Source: Acidobacteriota bacterium
GTDB taxonomy: Bacteria > Acidobacteriota > Terriglobia > Acidiferrales > UBA7541
Direction: 5' to 3'
Assembly (NCBI GenBank): GCA_021780215.1
Contig: JAJXZD010000026.1
Location: 1-42,649, forward strand
DNA length: 42,649 nt
The notes beneath the pieces were generated by a model, which worked only from the letters and a program-made list of their open reading frames with translations, was not told the DNA's origin and did no database searches. Position numbers and translations under genes: made by a program. Shown piece by piece: positions 1 to 7,333 of this stretch (the first letter of the stretch is position 1; the number at the start of each line of letters is the position of its first letter).

Positions 1-47
1 GCGCGAACGACCGGATGACTACCTTCGTCGTGCGCCTGGACGATTAG
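1..47 (+). CDS. C-terminal tail of an upstream gene (partial)
   Basis: An open frame enters from the left edge (codons in phase with position 3) and stops at TAG 45-47, encoding a tail that ends in TTFVVRLDD. It is too short to assign. The ending resembles the last strand of many GHKL-type ATPase domains (G-T-x-F-x-V-x-L), but this is only a resemblance. The next gene starts 20 bp downstream on the same strand, which is compatible with an operon. Confidence 0.3.
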   Translation, partial: ANDRMTTFVVRLDD

Positions 48-66
48 CCATGGACGATTCTCGCCC

Positions 67-1167
67 ATGAGCAGCGCCCCGGTAATCTTCGAGCCCTCGC
101 GACTCCTGCTGCGCGGCAGTCTCACCAGCATTGCGGGATTTCTTGCGTTGCTGGCCTGCGCTTTATTCGTAGCTCCGGAAATGGCTTCACCTGCGCAAGA
201 GCCTTCGGCCCTGGAGCGTGTTCGCAGCGCCACGATTGTCCTCCCGCCGCGGGTCATGGCGGGACATCCAGCCACTCTGGCCGTCTTCGGCGCCGATGGG
301 AAACTCGCACCCGGCGTCACAGTGGCCCTCAATAATGGGCTCACCGTGACAACGGACGCGACCGGTCGCGCGCTCTTCACCACGCCCTCTGCGGGCCCCT
401 ATCTGCTGGCCAAAGCCGCCGGAACGACGGCGACGGCGCTGGTGGATCCGGCCGTAGGATCGAGCGAGCCGGCGGCGCCGACGGTCCCTGCTGTGGCATC
501 GCTCCGGGACCGCTTCTGGTTCTGCGCCGCGGGGCTGCAAGGAAAAGCCGACACGAATGAAGTGCGCATCGGTGGGCAGCCCGCACTGGTCGTTGCCGCC
601 TCGCCGGAATGCCTGGTGGTCCTCGCGGGAGCGAACACGCCGCCGGGACGGGCGGAAATTTCCGCCGAGGCTCCGGGCGTGCGCTGGAGCGCGGCGGCTA
701 CGTTTGTCTCGTTCGAGTTCGACCCGCCCCGCCCGCCGCTCCTGCCGGATAAGAAGGGAAGCCTCGTGGTGCTCGCCCGCGGCTCCGAGGAGAAGCTCGA
801 CATTGTCGTGGAAAACGAGTCGCCCGGCGTGATGCAGTTTGCGCACGGCGATGCCGAAGCGCAGCGCACGAGCGGCGGCCCGCGAAACATTGCGGCCATC
901 CCGGTGAAAGCGGTGCGCTCGGGCGACTTCTCCTTCCGCGTCCGGCTGGTTCCTCCCCCGGACCCGGAATCGGCGCGGCGCTATCTGCTGGCCGCGGAGC
1001 CCCTGTCAGAAACCAGGATGGGGCGTGAGGCAGCGGACATTGCCCACCGGCTCGGGCGCCACCCGCAGGATTACGGCCGAGAGCGAGCCGCCATTGAAAG
1101 ACTCCTCGAGGAAACCGGCGACAGCGATTTTCACTCCCTGCTCGCCGCGGCCCTCGACGCGCTCTAG
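67..1167 (+). CDS. Exported hypothetical protein with IPT/TIG-like region
   Basis: This 366-aa protein is not a family I can name. Residues about 15-40 form a hydrophobic signal or anchor segment, so the rest is probably exported. Residues about 58-125 look like a small beta domain of the carboxypeptidase-regulatory or Ig type (A-G-H-P-A-T-L, D-A-T-G-R-A). Residues about 150-215 resemble an IPT/TIG fold (F-x-x-A-G-L-x-G, then V-x-I-G-G-x-P-A and A-S-P-E-C-L-V-V). The last 60 residues are charged and probably helical. The ATG at 67 gives the signal segment at a normal distance. The gene ends 31 bp before the 3' end of convergent rmuC. A cell-envelope role is inferred only from the export signal and beta-rich composition. 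Confidence 0.6.
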   Translation: MSSAPVIFEPSRLLLRGSLTSIAGFLALLACALFVAPEMASPAQEPSALERVRSATIVLPPRVMAGHPATLAVFGADGKLAPGVTVALNNGLTVTTDATGRALFTTPSAGPYLLAKAAGTTATALVDPAVGSSEPAAPTVPAVASLRDRFWFCAAGLQGKADTNEVRIGGQPALVVAASPECLVVLAGANTPPGRAEISAEAPGVRWSAAATFVSFEFDPPRPPLLPDKKGSLVVLARGSEEKLDIVVENESPGVMQFAHGDAEAQRTSGGPRNIAAIPVKAVRSGDFSFRVRLVPPPDPESARRYLLAAEPLSETRMGREAADIAHRLGRHPQDYGRERAAIERLLEETGDSDFHSLLAAALDAL

Positions 1168-1198
1168 CGTTTCCGGCCGCGCGCTGCGGACGCGGGAT

Positions 1199-2299
1199 TC
1201 ACTCGCCGGGCACCGCTCCGAGCGACTTCGCCTCCGCTTCGGGAAGAGCGCCCTGGGACATCTGCTCGAGCGTTGCGCGAGCGCGATTGAGGGTCTTGTC
1301 GGCTTCCCCGTAGCTTTGCTCCGCATTGTGCAGGTGTTTGCCGAGCCGGTCGAAGACGTCCGAGGTGGACTCGATCTGCCTTTTCAATCCTCCGAGTGCG
1401 GCAAACAGCTGTTTCGCGTTTTCCTCAATCTTCTGCCCCTGGAGGCTGATAGCGATGGCTCCCAGGCAGGCATAGAGCGTGTTGGGGGAAACGGGGAAGA
1501 CGTGCTTCCGGCGGCAGTATTCGTCGAGGCGGCCATACTTCGGATCCTCGGTCATCAGCAGCTCGTAATAGACGCCCTCCGATGGGACAAACATCAGGGC
1601 GTAGTCGAAGGTATGCTCGGCCGGAAGAATGTATTTTTCGGCGATTGAATCCGCATGCTTGCGCACAGCCAAGGAAAAATCGCGTCGCGCGGTTTCCTGC
1701 TCCTCGGCCATGCGCCGGTAGGCATCAAGGGGAAACTTGGAGTCCACCGGCAGAATTCTCTCGCCGCCGCGCACAATGGCGTCCACCACGGCGCCGGTGG
1801 ATGGAAAGCGATACTGCATGGCGTAGGCATCCCGGGGCAGCGCGTCCTCGAGCAGGCGCTCGAGTGCCGCTTCGCCGAGCATGCCGCGCGTCTTGGCTCC
1901 GCCCAGGACGGATTGGAGCGTCTGCGCGGACTGGGAAAGATCCTGGCTCGCGCGCTGCATCGCGCCAATCTGCTGGCTCATCTGCATCAGGGTCTCGGTG
2001 GAGGATTGCAGCCGCTGCGCAACCTCACGCTGGGCATTGCTGGCAAGCTGGCCCGAGGCCGCTACGCCGGTCTGCAGCTCCTGCCGCACCTGCCCGAGTT
2101 GCTGCGTCACCGACTGCCCCAACTGGCCAATCTGATGGCTCACCTGTAAGGTCAACGCCTGGCCCTGGGCGGCGAGCGCGGCTTGCATCTCCTGCCGCGT
2201 CGCGGACAGCTGCGACTCCGAGCGCCGCCCCGCGAACCACACCACGGCCGCCATCACTGCCACAATCAAGAGAGCTGCCAGCCATCCCAGGGAAATCAT
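1199..2299 (-). CDS. rmuC: RmuC-family DNA recombination protein
   Basis: This 366-aa protein matches the RmuC family, which in E. coli limits recombination at inverted repeats and is thought to act as a nuclease-like factor. An N-terminal membrane segment (about residues 5-24) is followed by a long Gln/Ala-rich coiled coil (about 30-115). The conserved RmuC core follows, with G-M-L-G-E near 145, the run R-I-L-P-V-D-S-K-F-P-L-D-A near 190, and F-V-P-S-E-G-V-Y-Y near 245. The length is typical. The start ATG is preceded by a purine-rich GGGAGCGAAG. It is transcribed divergently from the moaDE gene across 160 bp and convergently to the upstream hypothetical gene. Confidence 0.93.
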   Translation of the reverse strand: MISLGWLAALLIVAVMAAVVWFAGRRSESQLSATRQEMQAALAAQGQALTLQVSHQIGQLGQSVTQQLGQVRQELQTGVAASGQLASNAQREVAQRLQSSTETLMQMSQQIGAMQRASQDLSQSAQTLQSVLGGAKTRGMLGEAALERLLEDALPRDAYAMQYRFPSTGAVVDAIVRGGERILPVDSKFPLDAYRRMAEEQETARRDFSLAVRKHADSIAEKYILPAEHTFDYALMFVPSEGVYYELLMTEDPKYGRLDEYCRRKHVFPVSPNTLYACLGAIAISLQGQKIEENAKQLFAALGGLKRQIESTSDVFDRLGKHLHNAEQSYGEADKTLNRARATLEQMSQGALPEAEAKSLGAVPGE

Positions 2300-2423
2300 C
2301 CGCTCTTCGCTCCCGGATTCAGTCCATATCCCCGAATCTCCGTCAAAAGCACTCTAGCGCGAACGCTCCGTCAGGAGAAGCCTTCCGGGGATGTCCTGCT
2401 GGGCGCGAAGCGCCGGACCGCGC

Positions 2424-2452
2424 TTCCCGATCTCCGCGCCGCGCGATAGAAT
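2424..2452 (+). promoter_or_regulatory. Predicted promoter for moaDE, probably leaderless
   Basis: A good -10 hexamer TAGAAT (2447-2452) lies 17 bp after a weak -35 TTCCCG (2424-2429). The moaDE ATG is at 2460, so transcription would start at or within one or two bases of the start codon. No Shine-Dalgarno sequence precedes that ATG, which fits a leaderless message. Confidence 0.45.
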
Positions 2453-2459
2453 ACGCTTT

Positions 2460-3179
2460 ATGCGTGTGCGCGTCCTTTTTTTCGGGCAGCTGAAGGACAT
2501 CACCGGCGTGGCGCAGGAGGAAGCTGAGATCTCCGAAGGCGCTCGCGTCGAGGACCTCTTCGAGCGCTACGGACGACGCTTCCCCAAGCTGGCCGAATTC
2601 CGCCCATCGCTCGCCGCCTCCGTCAACCAGGAGTACGCGCCATGGCGCACCCTGCTGGCCGGTGGTGACGAAGTGGCGTTCCTGCCGCCCGTCAGCGGCG
2701 GCCAGCCGGCAGCTGTGGAGGAGGACATTTTCGAGATCGTCCGCGAGCCGATCCGGGCGCAGGAGATTACTGAAGGGCTGAAAGCACCCGGCGACGGCGC
2801 CTTGGTGATTTTCGATGGCTTCGTGCGCAACTCTTTTAAAGGGCAGCGCACTCTCTATCTCGAATACGAAGCCTACGAGCCGATGGCCCTGGCCAAAATG
2901 CGGGAGATAGGGCTCCGGATGCGAGTGAAGTTCGCCCTGCACCGCCTGGCTATGGTGCATCGCCTGGGGCGCCTCGAAATCGGAGAGACAAGCGTGCTGA
3001 TCGCCGTCAGTGCCCCGCACCGCGCCGCCGCCTTTGACGCCTGCCGCTTTGCCATTGATACGCTCAAAAGCGCCGTGCCCATCTGGAAAAAGGAATATTT
3101 CGCCGGCGGCGCCGTCTGGGCGGAAGGCGAGACACCCTCGCAGCAAGCCCTTACGCCCGGCGAGGAATCTACTCGGTAG
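2460..3179 (+). CDS. moaX: MoaD-MoaE fusion, molybdopterin synthase
   Basis: This 239-aa protein fuses both molybdopterin synthase subunits, which convert cyclic pyranopterin monophosphate into molybdopterin. Residues 1-81 are MoaD, ubiquitin-like, ending in the P-P-V-S-G-G motif whose last Gly is normally thiocarboxylated. Residues about 88-225 are MoaE, with D-G-F-V-R-N near 120, H-R-L-G-x-L-x-I-G-E, and the catalytic lysine motif P-I-W-K-K-E near 205. ATG 2460 is chosen because MoaD begins there; the frame is open 69 bp further upstream but without family similarity. MoaX-type fusions in mycobacteria are reported to be cleaved after the Gly-Gly, and that would be needed here too. The downstream VWFA gene begins on the next base. 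Confidence 0.92.
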   Translation: MRVRVLFFGQLKDITGVAQEEAEISEGARVEDLFERYGRRFPKLAEFRPSLAASVNQEYAPWRTLLAGGDEVAFLPPVSGGQPAAVEEDIFEIVREPIRAQEITEGLKAPGDGALVIFDGFVRNSFKGQRTLYLEYEAYEPMALAKMREIGLRMRVKFALHRLAMVHRLGRLEIGETSVLIAVSAPHRAAAFDACRFAIDTLKSAVPIWKKEYFAGGAVWAEGETPSQQALTPGEESTR

Positions 3180-4115
3180 ATGAAGACTCTCACAGCAGGG
3201 CGCGGCGCGATCCTGGCGGGAACGCTGCTGCTCATCCCCAGGCTTGTGGCCGCTCCGGCCCCCCGCAACCAGCATCACTCCGGCGCACTTCGCGTTGAGA
3301 CCGATCTGGTGAGCATCCTGGCCAGTGTCACGGATGCCAACGGCCGGCCCATTCCCGATCTCACCCGAGATTCGTTCGAACTGTTTGAGGAAGGAGTGCC
3401 GCAGGAAATCGCGCGCTTCGAGCCGGAAACCAATCGTCCGCTGGACCTGGCCCTCATGGTGGATTCGAGCATGAGCGCCTTCAAAGACTTGAAATTTGAG
3501 ACCGAGGCCGCGGCACATTTCATCCGCCAGGTGGTCCGGCCGGGCGACCGGCTCTGCGTCTTTGAATTCTCGGAATCGGTGACGCAACTGGGCGACTTTT
3601 CCGACGACGTGCCGAAACTGCAGGAGTACGCGCGGCGAATCATGCCGGGAGCGGGCACCTCCATCTACGATGCGCTGGTGCTTGGCTCGAAGGCGCTCGA
3701 GCGGCAGCCACCCGAGCGCCGCCGCGCCATCGTTCTGCTGACCGACGCCGGAGAAACCACCAGCTCTTCCTCCTTCGAGGACGCCCGCCGGGCGGCGATT
3801 GCCTCCGGTGCCCTGCTCTATTCCATCGTGGTTCGGCCGGTCAAGAGCGAAAGCGGCCGCAACACTGCTGGCGAGCACGCCCTGATCACCATCACGGACA
3901 GCACCGGCGGCGCGCTCTTTTTCCTCGACGACATGACCCAGCTCGATACGATGTTCGACCGGATCGACCGCGAGCTGCGCACGCAGTATCTGCTCGGCTA
4001 CTACCCCCATCCCGTGCCGCCGCCCGGCAGCGACCGCCACGTGCGCGTCATGGTGAAAGGGAACTACATCGTGCGTTACAAGAAGGAGTATTTCGCGGGC
4101 CAAGCGCCACACTAG
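3180..4115 (+). CDS. VWFA-domain protein, acidobacterial type
   Basis: This 311-aa exported protein belongs to the VWFA-related family that is greatly expanded in Acidobacteriota. A signal peptide covers about residues 1-25. An N-terminal beta region follows (L-V-S-I-L-A-S-V-T-D-A-N-G-R-P-I, then L-T-x-D-S-F-E-L-F-E-E-G). The von Willebrand A domain starts near 95 and has a MIDAS metal site: D-S-S-M-S, the Thr in G-A-G-T-S, and the Asp in L-L-T-D-A-G. The C-terminal Q-Y-L-L-G-Y-Y-P segment is typical of the family. The ligand is unknown; such proteins are presumed to mediate envelope protein interactions. The ATG directly follows the moaDE stop, suggesting translational coupling, although the two functions look unrelated. 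Confidence 0.88.
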   Translation: MKTLTAGRGAILAGTLLLIPRLVAAPAPRNQHHSGALRVETDLVSILASVTDANGRPIPDLTRDSFELFEEGVPQEIARFEPETNRPLDLALMVDSSMSAFKDLKFETEAAAHFIRQVVRPGDRLCVFEFSESVTQLGDFSDDVPKLQEYARRIMPGAGTSIYDALVLGSKALERQPPERRRAIVLLTDAGETTSSSSFEDARRAAIASGALLYSIVVRPVKSESGRNTAGEHALITITDSTGGALFFLDDMTQLDTMFDRIDRELRTQYLLGYYPHPVPPPGSDRHVRVMVKGNYIVRYKKEYFAGQAPH

Positions 4116-4133
4116 TTCCGCGCCCGCCAGCCC

Positions 4134-4928
4134 ATGAACCGCTATCTGGAAGTCGCCATGGACGCCGCCCGCGAGGCGGGAACAATTCTGCGCGCCGATC
4201 ATGCCCGGCCCAAGGAAGTCACCTACAAGGGGGAAGTGGACCTGGTGACGGAAACGGACCGGCGCTCCGAGGCGGTGGTGGTGGCGCGGCTGCGGGAACA
4301 TTTTCCGGATCACGCCATCGTCGCCGAGGAAGGAGGAGGCAACGCCGCCGCGCAGGCAAAATACTGCTGGCACGTGGACCCGCTCGATGGCACCACGAAT
4401 TTCGCTCACGGATATCCCTGCTTCGCGGTTTCCATCGGCCTGGCTGAGGAAGGCGAACCGATTGCCGGCGTGGTGTTCAATCCGGTGGCGGAAGAGATGT
4501 TTGCCGCGGCACGCGGGGAGGGCGCCTACCTGAATGGGCAGCGCATCCATGTCTCGCCCGTGCAATCGCTGGCGCGGAGCTTGGTAGCCACCGGCTTCCC
4601 CACCCACCAGCGCAAGAGCAGCTCCAACATCAACTATTACTGGGAATTTACGCTGCGCACCCATGGCGTGCGGCGCGATGGCTCGGCGGCGCTGGACCTC
4701 TGCGCAGTGGCCTGCGGGCGCTTCGATGGATTCTGGGAGTTCGGGCTGAACTCGTGGGACACGGTCGCCGGCGTGGCGCTGGTACGCGAGGCAGGCGGCA
4801 TGGTCACGGACTTTGCCGGGCAGACCTATCGCCCGGGCGGGCCGATGCTGATTGCCTCGAATGGCCATATCCATGAAGAGATGCGAGCGGTCGCCAACCG
4901 TGTGGCGGCGCAGGCCGCGAAGCCCTGA
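4134..4928 (+). CDS. suhB: Inositol monophosphatase family protein (SuhB-like)
   Basis: This 264-aa protein is a Mg2+-dependent phosphatase of the inositol monophosphatase family, which hydrolyses myo-inositol phosphates or related sugar phosphates in the cytoplasm. The metal-binding motifs are intact: E-E-G near 67, D-P-L-D-G-T-T-N-F near 84-92, and the C-terminal W-D-T-V-A-G motif near 205. Length is normal. In some bacteria SuhB also acts in rRNA antitermination; nothing here tests that. It follows the VWFA gene by 18 bp and its TGA is immediately followed by the queA ATG, so it sits inside an operon. Confidence 0.92.
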   Translation: MNRYLEVAMDAAREAGTILRADHARPKEVTYKGEVDLVTETDRRSEAVVVARLREHFPDHAIVAEEGGGNAAAQAKYCWHVDPLDGTTNFAHGYPCFAVSIGLAEEGEPIAGVVFNPVAEEMFAAARGEGAYLNGQRIHVSPVQSLARSLVATGFPTHQRKSSSNINYYWEFTLRTHGVRRDGSAALDLCAVACGRFDGFWEFGLNSWDTVAGVALVREAGGMVTDFAGQTYRPGGPMLIASNGHIHEEMRAVANRVAAQAAKP

Positions 4929-6020
4929 ATGAACGTCCGCGAACTCGACTACGACTTGCCGCCGGACAGGATTGCGCAGCGGCCACTGGCGGAGCGTGAC
5001 GCCTCCCGCCTGCTGCTCCTCGACCGCGCCACCGGTGCGTGGGAGGATCGCCAATTCCGCGAACTGCCGGAGTTGCTGCACGGCGACGAACTTCTCGTCG
5101 TGAACAATGCGCGGGTGATACCCGCGCGGCTGTCCGGCCACCGCGCCGGCATCCATGCCGATCCCCTAGGACGGCGCAATCCGGCGCGCGCTGAATTTCT
5201 GCGAACGCCCATCGAGGTCCTGCTTGTGCGCCAGGTTTCCGAGGACACCTGGGAAGCCCTGGTGCGGCCCGGGCGGAAAATCCCCACCGGCGAGCGAGTC
5301 TTTTTTGGCGAAGGAGAGCTCGAGGCGCGCGTCGAAGGACGCGGCAGTTATGGCGTCCGCCTGCTGCGGTTTTCCCCCGCGGCCAGCCTTCGCGATGCAC
5401 TCGACCGCCTCGGCCACATCCCACTGCCGCCCTACATCAAGCGCGCCGACGAACCGGCCGACCGGGAGCGTTATCAGACCATCTTCGCACGCCGAGGAAA
5501 CGCCGTGGCCGCGCCCACCGCTGGATTGCACTTCACTCCCGCCATTCTCGAGCGCATCCGCAACCGCGGGATTGAGATCGCGGAGCTGACGCTCGACGTG
5601 GGACTGGGCACGTTCGAGCCGGTTCGCACCGAACAGATCGAGGATCATCCGATACACGCAGAATCGTGCGAGATTCCCGAAGCCACGGCGGCTGCGGTGG
5701 AAAAAGCGTGGCGCGAGGGCCGCCCGGTGCTCGCGGTGGGAACCACGGTCGTGCGGGCGCTCGAGAGCTGCGCCGCCGCGAATGCCGGCCAGGCGGAGCT
5801 CGTCACTCCCGGGAAAATTGAGGCCACAATCCTCCTCTTTCCCGGAAAACCTTTCCGGGTGGTCAGCCAACTGCTGACCAATTTTCACCTGCCGAAGTCC
5901 ACCTTGCTGGCGATGGTGGCGGCCTTCGCGGGCCGGGAGAATATTCTGCGCGCCTACCGGCACGCGGTGGATTCCGGCTATCGTTTCTATAGCTATGGCG
6001 ACGCCATGCTGATCCGCTGA
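4929..6020 (+). CDS. queA: tRNA preQ1(34) S-adenosylmethionine ribosyltransferase-isomerase QueA
   Basis: QueA transfers and isomerises the ribosyl group of SAM onto 7-aminomethyl-7-deazaguanine in tRNA, giving epoxyqueuosine at wobble position 34. The 363-aa length is usual. Family hallmarks are visible: the start Y-D-L-P-P-D-R-I-A-Q-R-P, then R-D-A-S-R-L-L-L, V-V-N-N-A-R-V-I-P-A-R-L, G-H-I-P-L-P-P-Y-I-K-R, A-A-P-T-A-G-L-H-F-T, T-L-D-V-G-L-G-T-F-x-P-V, and the C-terminal N-F-H-L-P-K-S-T-L-L-M-V-like block. The start codon abuts the suhB stop. No other queuosine gene lies in the window. Confidence 0.97.
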   Translation: MNVRELDYDLPPDRIAQRPLAERDASRLLLLDRATGAWEDRQFRELPELLHGDELLVVNNARVIPARLSGHRAGIHADPLGRRNPARAEFLRTPIEVLLVRQVSEDTWEALVRPGRKIPTGERVFFGEGELEARVEGRGSYGVRLLRFSPAASLRDALDRLGHIPLPPYIKRADEPADRERYQTIFARRGNAVAAPTAGLHFTPAILERIRNRGIEIAELTLDVGLGTFEPVRTEQIEDHPIHAESCEIPEATAAAVEKAWREGRPVLAVGTTVVRALESCAAANAGQAELVTPGKIEATILLFPGKPFRVVSQLLTNFHLPKSTLLAMVAAFAGRENILRAYRHAVDSGYRFYSYGDAMLIR

Positions 6021-6051
6021 CGCCGCTCGTGCAAGCTGCCCTGGCTTCGTT

Positions 6052-6057
6052 TATGAT
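6052..6057 (+). promoter_or_regulatory. Possible -10 box upstream of the phosphoesterase gene
   Basis: TATGAT lies about 30 bp upstream of the ATG at 6088, in the short queA-phosphoesterase gap. The corresponding -35 region is poor, so this may only be an internal weak promoter. A GGGAG ribosome site precedes the ATG. Confidence 0.3.
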
Positions 6058-6087
6058 CATGCGCGGACACAGTACGGGAGCGGCTCC

Positions 6088-6831
6088 ATGCGCCATCTGA
6101 TCATCAGCGACATTCACTCGAATCTCACCGCGCTGGATGCTGTTCTCGAAGCGGCCCAGGGACGATGGGTCAAAACCGCCTGCTTGGGGGATCTGGTGGG
6201 CTATGGCCCCGATCCGAACGAGGCGGTGAATCGGGTCCGCGCGCTCGGCGCGCTGGTAATCCGCGGAAATCACGACAAAGCCGTCAGTGGGGTAACCGAT
6301 CCCGAGGATTTCAACCCCGTGGCGCGGGCGACAGTGCTCTGGACCCGGCAACAGCTGCTTCCGGAGAATCTCCAGTATTTGCAAAGTCTTCCCCGCGGCC
6401 CGGTGCCCGCCGGAGAGTTTTTTCTGGTGCACGGCTCAGTACACGACGAGGATGAGTATGTTTACTCGCCGGCGCAGGCACTGGATGGGCTGCTCGATGC
6501 ACCCGCGCCGCTGGTGTTCTTCGGCCACACCCATTTCCAGGGCGGCTTTGCCCTGCGCGAGGGAGAAGTGCAGGTTTTGGGATTCGCGCCTTCCGGCGGC
6601 AAACCTTACTCGACTTTCTCCCTCGAGCCGGATACGGCCTATCTGCTCAATCCTGGATCGGTCGGGCAGCCGCGCGATGGAGACGTTCGCGCCGGCTTCG
6701 CCATCGCCGACCTTGAAAATCGGACGGTCGAGTTTTGGCGTGTCCCATATGATATAGAAATCGTGCAGGCGCGCATGGCGCGCGCCGGACTTCCCGAGCC
6801 ATTGATTCTGCGCCTGTCCTACGGACGCTGA
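6088..6831 (+). CDS. Metallophosphoesterase (YfcE/calcineurin-like)
   Basis: This 247-aa cytoplasmic protein has the full set of metal-binding motifs of the calcineurin-like phosphoesterase fold: D-I-H-S-N near residue 8, G-D-L-V-G-Y-G-P near 36, G-N-H-D near 60, H-G-S near 117, and G-H-T-H near 148. The G-D-L-V-G-Y-G-x-x-P-N signature places it in the compact bacterial subgroup near YfcE. The physiological substrate is unknown. It forms a tight group with the two downstream genes (9-bp and 1-bp gaps). Confidence 0.88.
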   Translation: MRHLIISDIHSNLTALDAVLEAAQGRWVKTACLGDLVGYGPDPNEAVNRVRALGALVIRGNHDKAVSGVTDPEDFNPVARATVLWTRQQLLPENLQYLQSLPRGPVPAGEFFLVHGSVHDEDEYVYSPAQALDGLLDAPAPLVFFGHTHFQGGFALREGEVQVLGFAPSGGKPYSTFSLEPDTAYLLNPGSVGQPRDGDVRAGFAIADLENRTVEFWRVPYDIEIVQARMARAGLPEPLILRLSYGR

Positions 6832-6840
6832 GGAATCGGA

Positions 6841-7332
6841 ATGGAACCCATCGACGGAAGGATGCGCGAGGAAAAGAGCGGCTTCCCAACGGCCTTCGTG
6901 CTCGGCTTGGGCGTGGTGCTGCTGCTGGTGGTCGCCCTGCTGCTTGCCACACATTCGACGCAGCGCACGCCCCCGGGCCGGCACTCGCACTTGCCATTCG
7001 GCCCCGCGGAGCAGGCCTACGCGGAGAATGTCCGTATCGAAAATATCAAACTGTCCGAATCGTCGAATCTGTTGAACCAGAAATTCACATATGTATCCGG
7101 CACCATCGTGAATGCCGGGCCGCGCACACTGGCCGCACTCGAAATCACCGTGGAATTCTTCGACCCGTTCAACCAGTCGATCCTGCGCGACACGCACCGC
7201 GTGATCACCCGGGAAGAACAGCCCCTCGGCCCCGGAGCGCCGCGAACGTTTCAAATCACTTTCGAGCACATTCCGGTGGAGTGGAACCAGCAGAATCCCG
7301 CCATTCGCGTTACCGGGCTGATCCTGCAGTAA
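6841..7332 (+). CDS. Membrane-anchored protein with FxLYD/DUF2393-like domain
   Basis: This 163-aa protein has one strong transmembrane helix at about residues 17-39, followed by a Pro/His linker and a beta-rich extracytoplasmic domain (about 60-163). The domain shows the pattern L-N-Q-K-F-T-Y-V-S-G-T-I-V-N-A-G, then E-I-T-V-E-F-F-D and a hydrophobic end. This resembles the FxLYD or DUF2393 families, which occur in acidobacterial membrane proteins of unknown role. It lies 9 bp after the phosphoesterase and 1 bp before the next gene. Function is not known. Confidence 0.6.
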   Translation: MEPIDGRMREEKSGFPTAFVLGLGVVLLLVVALLLATHSTQRTPPGRHSHLPFGPAEQAYAENVRIENIKLSESSNLLNQKFTYVSGTIVNAGPRTLAALEITVEFFDPFNQSILRDTHRVITREEQPLGPGAPRTFQITFEHIPVEWNQQNPAIRVTGLILQ

Positions 7333-7333
7333 G

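Noticed and set aside
3090-4110. Shared K-K-E-Y-F-A-G string near the ends of MoaE and the VWFA protein
   Set aside because: In MoaE it belongs to the conserved W-K-K-E lysine motif; in the VWFA protein it is a C-terminal strand. No wider similarity, so taken as coincidence.
2343-5156. A 937-codon minus-strand open frame
   Set aside because: It lies antisense to moaDE, VWFA and suhB, is rich in His/Arg/Gly as expected of a shadow frame, and has no family-like motifs. The plus-strand genes are clearly real.
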